From JBIOYL01 sp044870185 (GTDB lineage: Bacteria; Actinomycetota; CALGFH01): a stretch of DNA of 7,732 bases. The notes beneath the pieces were generated by a model. That model was given only the letters and a program-made list of their open reading frames with translations, did not search any database and was not told the origin of the DNA. This document shows positions 1 to 5,653 of the stretch, one piece after another. The number at the start of each line of letters is the position of its first letter. Within the stretch, counting starts at the first letter, position 1. Location of the stretch: the NCBI GenBank assembly GCA_044870185.1, contig JBIOYL010000351.1, positions 1 through 7,732 of the forward strand, written 5' to 3'. Both the position numbers and the translations under genes were made by a program.

Positions 1-58
1 TCCCGCCCTTGCCGGTGACGATCAGCAGGCGTGCGCCGTCCAAGAGGTTGGTGGCCAT
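1..58 (-). CDS. ArsA/GET3-like ATPase, N-terminal fragment (cut by window edge)
   Basis: Only the first 19 codons are visible, read on the minus strand from the ATG whose first base is at 58. They give MATNLLDGARLLIVTGKGG and run off the left edge. The TGKGG string after a hydrophobic beta strand is the start of the deviant Walker A motif (KGGxGKT) of the ArsA/GET3/MinD class of P-loop ATPases. In this class it binds ATP, and GET3-type members work as dimers. Actinobacterial ArsA-like proteins begin in just this way, and in mycobacteria they sit beside a WhiB gene, as here. AGGA on the minus strand, about ten bases before the ATG, could be the ribosome binding site. The gene is divergent from the NfeD gene; 59-220 lies between them. 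A ParA/MinD relative is the main alternative, since the rest of the protein is not visible. Confidence 0.72.
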   Translation of the reverse strand, partial: MATNLLDGARLLIVTGKGG

Positions 59-220
59 CGTCCGGCCATCCTACTGCCCCTCCACGATCTGGCCCGCCGG
101 GGCGACCCGGGTGGCCGGTCCAGGCTCCCGCCCCGGGGCGGCCCGGGGTGGCGGACCGGGTGGGCCGGGCGGGCCGCGCTGGTGGCGCGGCGGACAGCCC
201 CTGGGGAGAATGGGAAGGCC

Positions 221-1558
221 ATGCGACGCCAGCTCCTCCCCCTCCTCGCCGTCCTCGGCCTGCTCGGGTTGCTGCTCGGCACCGGTCCGGCCCGGGCGGC
301 CGAGGTGTCGGGCCCCCGGGTCGAGGTGTTCGATGCCTCCGGCGTGCTCGACGCCACCATGCTCGGCGGGCTCCGCCGCGCCCTGGACGGCGCCCCGGCC
401 CGGGGCGTGGCCGTGTTCCTCATCCAGCTCGACAGCTTCGGCGGCCTCGGGATAGATCCGGCCGAAGCCCAGCGGCTCGTGGCCGAGGCCAAGGTCCCGG
501 TGGCGGTGTGGGTCGGCCCACGCGCGGCCCGCGCGGCCGGCGCGGCCACCTTCCTGCTCGCCGGCGCCGACGTCGTGGCCACCTCCAGGCAGGCGCGCAT
601 CGGGCCGGCGCTCCCGGCTGAGCTCGGCCGCGGCCGCCGGCCCGCCGCCGAGGCGACGCTGTTCGGCCGCTCCCGGCTGCCGGCGGCCGCACGCAACGGC
701 ACCATCGACGGCGCGGCCGCGGAGCGGGCCGGCCTGGCCGTCTACCCGGCCGAGTCGCTGCCCGACGCCGTGCAGCGGCTGAACGGGCAGCGGGCCGACG
801 GTCGGGTGCTGGACGTGAGCGGGTTCCAGGTCCGCTTCCTGTCGCCCGGGATGGGCGACCGGGTCCGCCACGGCCTGGCCAACCCGACCCTGGCCTACCT
901 GCTCCTGCTGGCGGCCGCCGCCATGCTCGCGTTCGAGTGGTTCCAGCCCGGGTTCGGCGTCGCCGGCGTCGCCGGTGTCGCGGTCGCCCTGCTGGCCGTG
1001 TACTCGCTCGTCGTCCTGCCGACCAACTGGCTTGCGCTCGGCGCGCTGCTCGCCGGCTTGGTCGCGTTCACGCTGGACGCCGCTGCCGGCGGGCTCGGCC
1101 TCGGCACGGCGGCCGCGACCGTGCTCACCGCGGTCGGCTCGTGGTGGCTGTTCTCGAGCCCCTCCCCGCTCCTGCGCGTCGACGGGCGGCTGGCGGTGCT
1201 CGGCGTGGCCTGGTGCCTTGCGTACTTCGTGGTGATCCTGACCGTCGCGCTGCGTTCGCAGCGGCAGGTGCCGCTGGGGACCGAGGCGCTGGTCGGGACG
1301 TACGGCGTGGTCCGCAGCGTGCTGAACCCGGGCGGGATCGTGGTCATCGACGGTGCCATGTGGCGGGCGCGGCTGCGCGACGACAGCCTGCTGCCCGCCG
1401 GCCAGCGGGTCCGGGTCGACCGGGTGGTCGGCGGCATCCTGGAGGTGACGCCCGAGGACCCGTCCTCCCTGCGTCCCGGCAAGGGTCGCGGCAAGGGCAG
1501 GTCGCGTCACCGGGGCGAGGAGGCGCTGCCTACGGTCAGGCCGGCCGGCCACGAGTAG
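221..1558 (+). CDS. NfeD-family long-form membrane protein with degenerate ClpP-like domain
   Basis: This 445-residue protein has the order of long-form NfeD (NfeD1b). Residues 1-27 are a signal peptide with an ARA/AE-type cleavage site. Residues about 32-190 form a ClpP/crotonase-like domain facing out of the cytoplasm. Membrane segments lie at about 222-240, 243-266, 269-286, 290-312 and 322-345. A C-terminal NfeD OB-fold domain spans about 350-410 (GTEALVGTYG, LNPGGIVVIDGAMW, GQRVRVDRVVGGILEV). A basic tail with KGRGKGRSRHR follows. Family members cleave, or help organise, stomatin-type SPFH partners, and one is encoded downstream at 2634. The catalytic serine of the usual ASAGT motif is Gly107 here (ARAAGAAT), and there is no lysine between residues 92 and 420, so proteolysis looks impossible. 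I chose ATG 221 because GGGGAGA at 203-209 precedes it and the signal peptide starts there; GTG 182 would add 13 hydrophilic residues before it. The NfeD assignment is firm; the loss of activity is inferred. Confidence 0.9.
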   Translation: MRRQLLPLLAVLGLLGLLLGTGPARAAEVSGPRVEVFDASGVLDATMLGGLRRALDGAPARGVAVFLIQLDSFGGLGIDPAEAQRLVAEAKVPVAVWVGPRAARAAGAATFLLAGADVVATSRQARIGPALPAELGRGRRPAAEATLFGRSRLPAAARNGTIDGAAAERAGLAVYPAESLPDAVQRLNGQRADGRVLDVSGFQVRFLSPGMGDRVRHGLANPTLAYLLLLAAAAMLAFEWFQPGFGVAGVAGVAVALLAVYSLVVLPTNWLALGALLAGLVAFTLDAAAGGLGLGTAAATVLTAVGSWWLFSSPSPLLRVDGRLAVLGVAWCLAYFVVILTVALRSQRQVPLGTEALVGTYGVVRSVLNPGGIVVIDGAMWRARLRDDSLLPAGQRVRVDRVVGGILEVTPEDPSSLRPGKGRGKGRSRHRGEEALPTVRPAGHE

Positions 1559-1560
1559 CC

Positions 1561-2526
1561 GTGCGCCGCCCGGCCACCCCGCGGCCCCGCGCCCGCACGG
1601 CCTCGCCCCGCACCCCGGCGGCGCCGCCCCGCGCCCGCACGGCCTCGCCCCGCCGCCCCCGCGGGTGGGCGCCGCAGCTCGGCGGCGGCCTCGGCCTGGT
1701 CGCCTTCGCCTGGTCGACCAGCCTGGCCGGGGTCGAGCCGGTGCGCTACGTCTGGTTCCAGCTCGTCTGGGCGGGCTGGATCCTGGCCGCCGACGCGATC
1801 GTGCTGGCCCGCACCGGCGCGTCGCTGCTGCGCACGGGCGGACGCCGGCTGGCCGGCCTGGTCGCCCTCAGCTCGGTGCTCTGGTGGGGCTACGAGATCG
1901 CCAACTGGCGGCTGCGCAACTGGTACTACGTGGGCGGCGGACGGCTCGGGCCGGTCGGCACCGTCCTGTTCGACACCGTCGCCTTCGCGACCGTGCTGCC
2001 CGCGCTGGCCGAGTCCCGGGACCTGCTGCGCTCGTTCCTGCGTCTCCCCGACCCGCCGCCGCTGGCCATCTCGCGCCGCACGGTGAAGGGGCTGCTCGCC
2101 GCCGGGCTGGTCATCCTGCCGCTGGTGTTCGCCTTCCCGGCCCAGCTCTTCCCCCTGGTCTGGGTGGCGCCGCTGCTGGTGCTGGACGCCTGGGCGGACC
2201 TGCGTGGCCGGCCGCGCGCGCTCGGCCGGGTCCGGGCCGGCCGGGCCGGGCCGGTGCTCCTGGTCGCCCTCGCCGGCCTGGCCACGGGGGTGCTGTGGGA
2301 GACGTGGAACTGGCACGCGCTGCCCCACTGGTCCTACCGCGTCCCCCACTTCGGCTTCGCCAAGGTGTTCGAGATGCCCCTGCTCGGCTACCTCGGCTAC
2401 CTGCCGTTCGCGCTGGCCGCCGACGCCGTCTGGCGCACCGTGTCCGGCGGCCCTGGTGGCCTCGGCGACGATCCCGTCACCCGGCTTGGCCCCGATCCCC
2501 GCCTGCCGGCGGGGCCGGTCGGCTGA
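1561..2526 (+). CDS. Conserved-type hypothetical membrane protein, duplicated 4+4 helices
   Basis: I do not recognise a named family. The 321-residue product starts with about 36 Pro/Arg/Ala-rich residues containing PRARTASPR twice. About eight hydrophobic segments follow, near 41-57, 64-83, 97-112, 131-150, 177-193, 196-212, 231-247 and 272-292. The halves resemble each other. FxLVWxxxxLxxDA occurs at 66-79 and again at 197-210, and ExxNW followed by a WxY motif occurs at 112-124 and 247-261. The end of the last repeat reads KVFEMPLLGYLGYLPFA, which looks strongly conserved. The GTG start is two bases after the NfeD stop and has no clear Shine-Dalgarno site, so translation is probably coupled. 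The next in-frame start (GTG 1741) would delete the first helix. The position between NfeD and SPFH genes suggests a role with them at the membrane. Lycopene-cyclase-domain proteins have a loosely similar W-x-Y/helix layout, but their PxEE motif is absent, so I do not assign that function. Confidence 0.85.
   Translation: MRRPATPRPRARTASPRTPAAPPRARTASPRRPRGWAPQLGGGLGLVAFAWSTSLAGVEPVRYVWFQLVWAGWILAADAIVLARTGASLLRTGGRRLAGLVALSSVLWWGYEIANWRLRNWYYVGGGRLGPVGTVLFDTVAFATVLPALAESRDLLRSFLRLPDPPPLAISRRTVKGLLAAGLVILPLVFAFPAQLFPLVWVAPLLVLDAWADLRGRPRALGRVRAGRAGPVLLVALAGLATGVLWETWNWHALPHWSYRVPHFGFAKVFEMPLLGYLGYLPFALAADAVWRTVSGGPGGLGDDPVTRLGPDPRLPAGPVG
1585..1653 (+). repeat. 27-bp perfect direct repeat, 42-bp period, inside coding sequence
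   Basis: A 27-base segment at 1585-1611 recurs exactly at 1627-1653. Both copies are in the same reading frame of the membrane protein gene starting at 1561, and each encodes PRARTASPR. The 15 bases between copies encode TPAAP. The period of 42 bases (14 codons) keeps the frame open, which fits a tandem duplication in the cytosolic or disordered N-terminal leader. The segment is nearly all G and C, so slippage or copy-number variation between strains is likely. Confidence 0.85.
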
Positions 2527-2633
2527 CGCAGGGCGGCGCAGCCGACAGGGGCGGACGGCGCGCCGGAGTGCAACACTGTGGAGGTCAGCGCCGGTCCGAT
2601 TCGCCGGACGCGCAGCCTTGTGAGGTGGAATCG

Positions 2634-3668
2634 GTGGAAGCCTTCGCCATCGTCATCGTCGTCATCCTGGTCGCCCTCGGCGTGTTCCTGATCCTGTCCA
2701 GCGTCCGCATCGTGCAGGAGTACGAGCGCGGGATCATCTTCCGGTTGGGCCGCGTCATCTCACGGCCCAAGGGGCCGGGGCTGTTCCTCATCCTGCCGTT
2801 CGGCATCGACCGGATGGTCAAGGTGAACCTGCAGGTGGTCCCGATGAACGTCCCGCCCCAGGACGTCATCACCCGGGACAACGTCACCGTCCGGGTGGAC
2901 GCGGTCATCTACTTCCAGGTCGTCGACCCGCTCAAGGCGACCGTGAACATCCAGAACTACTTCCTCGGCACCAGCCAGGTCGCCCAGACCACGCTGCGCT
3001 CCACCCTCGGCAAGGTCGACCTGGACGATCTGCTGAGCCAGCGGGAGCGCATCAACGAGCAGCTGAGCCACGTGATCGACGACCTGACCGAGCCGTGGGG
3101 CGTCAAGGTGGTGCTGGTCGAGATCAAGGACGTCGACCTGCCGGACACCATGCAGCGGGCGATGGCCGCCCAGGCCGAGGCCGAGCGCGATCGCCGCGCC
3201 CGCATCATCACCGCGGAGGGCGAGTACCAGGCCTCCCAGAAGCTGTCCGAGGCGGCCGCGGTGCTGGCCGGCAACCCGCAGGCGCTCCAGCTCCGCTTCC
3301 TGCAGACGGTGGCCGCCGTCGCCGTCGAGCGCAACTCGACGCTGGTCATGCCCATCCCGGTCGAGCTGCTGTCGTTCTTCAGCACCGTCGGCCGAGGCGG
3401 CGGCCCCTCGGCGAACGGGGAGGCACCGGCCGTGCCGCCCGCGGCCCCGCCGGAGCACCCTGCCGCCGACACGACGGCGCCGCAGCCCGCCACGCCCGAC
3501 CGCCACTCCGCGCCGATGGTCCCGCCCCCCTCGGCCATGCCCGACCGGTCCGACCGGCCGACCGGGACCACCCCGTTCCCCCGGACCGACCGGGGGTCCG
3601 GCGGGCCACACGCCCGGCCGCAGGCCGACGGGGGCGCAGGGGAGCCGGGCGCCTTTATGCCTGATTGA
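2634..3668 (+). CDS. Slipin/stomatin-type SPFH (Band 7) membrane protein
   Basis: This 344-residue SPFH protein begins with a single hydrophobic segment (about 4-23) that anchors it in the cytoplasmic membrane. The stomatin core follows: YERGIIFRLGR (30-40), GPGLFLILPFGID (47-59), PPQDVITRDNVTVRVDAVIYFQV (74-96) and the slipin signature RAMAAQAEAERDRRAR with ITAEGE (175-197). A coiled-coil region reaches about 235. Such proteins form large rings or oligomers that scaffold membrane microdomains, often with an NfeD partner, and a NfeD gene lies upstream in the same direction. From about 252 to the end the protein is Pro/Ala/Gly-rich and probably disordered, an extension beyond the usual stomatin length. 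I chose GTG 2634 because GAGGTG at 2622-2627 is well placed and the membrane anchor starts right after it; GTG 2625 is the alternative. The 107 bases upstream (2527-2633) show no convincing promoter, so it may be read with the genes before it. Confidence 0.93.
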   Translation: MEAFAIVIVVILVALGVFLILSSVRIVQEYERGIIFRLGRVISRPKGPGLFLILPFGIDRMVKVNLQVVPMNVPPQDVITRDNVTVRVDAVIYFQVVDPLKATVNIQNYFLGTSQVAQTTLRSTLGKVDLDDLLSQRERINEQLSHVIDDLTEPWGVKVVLVEIKDVDLPDTMQRAMAAQAEAERDRRARIITAEGEYQASQKLSEAAAVLAGNPQALQLRFLQTVAAVAVERNSTLVMPIPVELLSFFSTVGRGGGPSANGEAPAVPPAAPPEHPAADTTAPQPATPDRHSAPMVPPPSAMPDRSDRPTGTTPFPRTDRGSGGPHARPQADGGAGEPGAFMPD

Positions 3669-3689
3669 CCCCGGCCATGGGATACCTGG

Positions 3690-3705
3690 GCTTCGCAACC
3701 GAAGC
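3690..3705. terminator. Small perfect hairpin between SPFH and WhiB genes
   Basis: GCTTCG, CAAC, CGAAGC forms a perfect 6-bp stem with a 4-base loop. It begins 21 bases after the SPFH stop and is followed by GTTATTG, only a weak T-rich stretch. It may be a weak terminator for the membrane cluster. As it also lies about 15 bases before the -35 box of the WhiB promoter, it could equally be a protein binding site. Confidence 0.4.
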
Positions 3706-3720
3706 GTTATTGCCCAAGCA

Positions 3721-3749
3721 TTGAGGGCGCCGGGATCGTGGGTTACCCT
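3721..3749 (+). promoter_or_regulatory. Sigma-70-type promoter for the WhiB gene
   Basis: TTGAGG at 3721-3726 and TACCCT at 3744-3749 are separated by exactly 17 bases. This matches the actinobacterial housekeeping pattern TTGAC/TAnnnT. Transcription would begin near 3756, giving a leader of about 105 bases before the WhiB start. The leader includes a short TCTG-type repeat at 3781-3792. No other gene start lies between, so the promoter most likely serves WhiB. Confidence 0.6.
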
Positions 3750-3860
3750 GCCGTTCCAGCCGTCCGAGCGGATCGAGGCGTCTGTCTGTCTCGTCGGGCG
3801 GTGCATGGGCCGCAGGCGCGACGGCACCGCGGCGGCCCGCAGCAGGGGAAGGACGTCATC

Positions 3861-4130
3861 ATGACCGCGACATCGTGGGAGCTCCAGGTCGGCTGGCAGT
3901 ACCGGGCTGCCTGCAAGGGGCCGGAGTCCCATCTGTTCTTCGCCCCCAACCATCTCGAGCGCAAGGACGAGCGCCTCGCCCGCGAACATGCCGCCAAGGC
4001 GATCTGCATGACCTGCCCGGTGCTGACCCAGTGCCGGGAGTACGCGCTCGCCGTGCGTGAGCCGCACGGCATCTGTGGCGGCCTGAACGAGTACGAGCGC
4101 CGCCAGGTGCTCGCGCGACGAGCCGGCTGA
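3861..4130 (+). CDS. WhiB-like [4Fe-4S] transcriptional regulator
   Basis: This 89-residue protein has the four conserved cysteines of the WhiB (Wbl) family: Cys18 (AACKGPESHLFF), then Cys49, Cys52 and Cys58 in ICMTCPVLTQC. They bind a redox- and nitric-oxide-sensitive [4Fe-4S] cluster. Wbl proteins usually act by contacting the primary sigma factor. The tryptophan of the family turn motif G[VI]WGG is cysteine here (GICGG, Cys72, codon TGT at 4074-4076). A basic C-terminal stretch (YERRQVLARR) is the likely DNA-contacting part. ATG 3861 is the start because GGGGAAGGA lies at 3845-3853, seven bases before it; the open frame extends back to about 3738 but that part lacks family similarity. The gene has its own promoter (3721-3749) and terminator. 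The nearby DUF4177 and ArsA-like genes recall the mycobacterial whiB4 neighbourhood, but this protein is shorter and its sequence does not identify a Wbl subtype. Confidence 0.93.
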   Translation: MTATSWELQVGWQYRAACKGPESHLFFAPNHLERKDERLAREHAAKAICMTCPVLTQCREYALAVREPHGICGGLNEYERRQVLARRAG

Positions 4131-4143
4131 TCCGCCCGGGGAC

Positions 4144-4177
4144 GGGAGAGGCCGGGCCTCCAGGCCCGGCCTCTCCC
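4144..4177 (+). terminator. Strong hairpin terminator after the WhiB gene
   Basis: GGGAGAGGCCGGGCC at 4144-4158 pairs perfectly with 4163-4177 around a TCCA loop, giving a 15-bp GC-rich stem 13 bases after the WhiB stop. There is no U-tract beyond CGTTCC, which is usual for actinobacterial terminators. The rest of the gap to 4351 shows no gene. Confidence 0.85.
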
Positions 4178-4306
4178 CGTTCCGCAGCCGACAATGGACG
4201 CACCCGGCCGCATCGGTGGGCACCTGCGGCTCGACGGCTCCATTCGCGGCTTGAGACCCGCTGCCGGATCGCCGTCGCCGAGCAGGTCCGGCGCCAGGTG
4301 GTCGGA

Positions 4307-4312
4307 TAGCCT
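4307..4312 (+). promoter_or_regulatory. Possible -10 box upstream of the DUF4177-like gene
   Basis: TAGCCT fits the actinobacterial -10 pattern TAnnnT and lies 39 bases before the start of the small gene at 4352. No recognisable -35 box occurs at the usual spacing. A promoter is expected in this gap because a strong terminator precedes it and a new transcript must begin before 4352. Confidence 0.3.
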
Positions 4313-4351
4313 GTAGGACCTGCTGCGCACCCGACCCTGGAGGAGCCCGCC

Positions 4352-4504
4352 ATGACCAAGTGGGAGTATGCGACCGTCCCGCTGCTGCCGCACAACACCA
4401 AGATGATCCTCGACAACTGGGGCGAGGACGGCTGGGAGCTGGTCGCCGTGCACACCGCCGAGGTGGGGGGCACGGTCGCGTTCTTCAAGCGTCCGAAGAG
4501 CTGA
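4352..4504 (+). CDS. Small DUF4177-like protein (50 residues)
   Basis: The ATG at 4352 follows TGGAGGAG (4338-4345), an excellent ribosome binding site. The 50-residue product starts MTKWEYATVPLL, continues with ILDNWGEDGWELVAV and ends VAFFKRPKS. This is the pattern of a small actinobacterial family related to DUF4177 (KWEY, GxxGWELV, a hydrophobic beta strand and a basic end). The function is unknown. In mycobacteria a close relative, as I recall annotated Rv3678A, lies near whiB4, the ArsA-like ATPases and a RidA-family gene. A WhiB gene also lies just upstream here, which supports the assignment. The next gene starts 54 bases downstream in the same direction and may share its transcript. 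The ORF is short enough to be missed by length cut-offs. Confidence 0.85.
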   Translation: MTKWEYATVPLLPHNTKMILDNWGEDGWELVAVHTAEVGGTVAFFKRPKS

Positions 4505-4558
4505 CGTCCCACGAGCATCCTCGCCGGCCTGGACGCGAGCCGGCAGCAGGAGGCAGCC

Positions 4559-5653
4559 ATGACCGACCGATTCCGGGCCGGGATCATCGGCACCGGGTTC
4601 ATCGGCGGCGTCCACGCCCACGCCGTGCGTGCCGCCGGCGGCGTGCTGCGCCGCGTCGCCGCCGCCACCCCCGAGCACGCCGCACGCGCCGCCGACCGGC
4701 TGGGGGCCGAGCATGCCGCCGCCTCGGCCGAGGAGCTGATCGCCGCCGACGACGTCGAGGTCGTCCACATCTGCACCCCCAACGCCACCCACGCGCCGCT
4801 GGCCATGCAGGCCATCCAGGCGGGCAAGCCGGTGGTCTGCGAGAAGCCGCTGGCGACCACGCCCGCGGACGCGTATCGGCTGACCGACGCCGCCACGCAG
4901 GCGGGGATCGTCGCGTCGGTTCCGTTCGTCTACCGGTACTACCCGACCGTGCGCGAAGCCAGGGCCCGGATCGCGCAGGGCAAGGCCGGGGTCCTGTGGC
5001 TGCTGCACGGGTCCTACCTGCAGGACTGGCTGTCCAGCCCCAGCGACACCAACTGGCGCGTCGACCCGGCGCTCGGTGGCGCCTCGCGCGCGTTCGCCGA
5101 CATCGGCGTGCACTGGTGTGACCTGATGGAGTTTGCCACCGGGCACCGCATCACCCGGCTGGCGGCCCGCATGGCCACGGCGTTCCCAAAACGGCGCGGC
5201 GGCGACGGGATGACCGCCGTGGGCACCGAGGACGGCGCCGTCGTGCTGTTCGGGACCGACCGTGGCGCGGCCGGGTCGGTGGTGGTGAGCCAGGTGTCGC
5301 CGGGCCGCAAGAACCGGCTGTGGTTCTCGTTCGACGGCACCGACGCCTCCTACAGCTTCGATCAGGAGCTGCCCGACAGCTTGTGGGTCGGCGGCCGGGG
5401 CGAGAACCGCCTGGTTCCCCGCGGCCCGGACACGCTGGGGTCGGCCGCGCGACGCTACGCCGTCGTGCCGGCCGGGCACCCGCAGGGGTTCCAGGACTGC
5501 TTCAACGCCTTCGTCGCCGACGCCTACGCCGCCATCGCCGGCCAGCAGCCCGACGGGCTGCCGACGTTCACCGACGGCCTGCGGGCGGCCACGCTGACCC
5601 AGGCCGTGGTCGACTCCGCCGCCAGCCAGACCTGGGTGGAGGTGCCCACATGA
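4559..5653 (+). CDS. Gfo/Idh/MocA-family NAD(P)-dependent oxidoreductase
   Basis: This 364-residue protein has the two-domain plan of the family. The N-terminal Rossmann fold carries GTGFIG (11-16) for the dinucleotide, then HICTPNATHAPLA (70-82) and CEKPLATTPADA (94-105), in which Lys96 of the EKP motif is the usual catalytic lysine. The C-terminal alpha/beta domain holds LGGASRAFADIGVHWCDL, with Asp181 and His185 of the DxGxH motif that positions the substrate. These enzymes oxidise or reduce a hydroxyl of sugars, inositols or related polyols. The exact substrate cannot be read from the sequence. ATG 4559 is preceded by a perfect AGGAGG (4548-4553). Its stop overlaps the ATG of the isomerase gene (ATGA at 5650-5653), so the two are translationally coupled and probably act in one pathway. 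Glucose-fructose oxidoreductase and inositol dehydrogenase are equally possible activities. Confidence 0.92.
   Translation: MTDRFRAGIIGTGFIGGVHAHAVRAAGGVLRRVAAATPEHAARAADRLGAEHAAASAEELIAADDVEVVHICTPNATHAPLAMQAIQAGKPVVCEKPLATTPADAYRLTDAATQAGIVASVPFVYRYYPTVREARARIAQGKAGVLWLLHGSYLQDWLSSPSDTNWRVDPALGGASRAFADIGVHWCDLMEFATGHRITRLAARMATAFPKRRGGDGMTAVGTEDGAVVLFGTDRGAAGSVVVSQVSPGRKNRLWFSFDGTDASYSFDQELPDSLWVGGRGENRLVPRGPDTLGSAARRYAVVPAGHPQGFQDCFNAFVADAYAAIAGQQPDGLPTFTDGLRAATLTQAVVDSAASQTWVEVPT

Noticed and set aside
182..220. Upstream GTG start for the NfeD gene adding 13 residues
   Set aside because: It would put a hydrophilic stretch before a signal peptide that starts exactly at ATG 221, and GGGGAGA (203-209) is placed for the ATG.
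59..220. Promoters in the divergent ArsA/NfeD gap
   Set aside because: A TAGGAT on the minus strand (73-68) could be a -10 for the ArsA-like gene but has no -35 at the right spacing, and no -10-like box is visible on the plus strand.
71..1552. Long open frame on the minus strand across the NfeD gene
   Set aside because: Its sequence is a Gln/Arg/Gly/Ala-rich run with no folded pattern. Long antisense frames are normal in GC-rich genes, and the plus strand shows a full NfeD protein.
3578..3596. CCCCCGG/CCGGGGG hairpin near the end of the SPFH gene
   Set aside because: It lies inside coding sequence encoding a Pro/Arg-rich tail; such inverted repeats arise easily from GC-rich codons.
3738..3860. 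N-terminal extension of WhiB from GTG 3738
   Set aside because: The GTG overlaps the proposed promoter region, the added residues have no WhiB similarity, and a strong ribosome binding site serves ATG 3861.
3743..5479. Minus-strand open frame of over 500 codons across WhiB, the small gene and the dehydrogenase
   Set aside because: It crosses three well-supported plus-strand genes and a terminator, and its translation has no recognisable domain.
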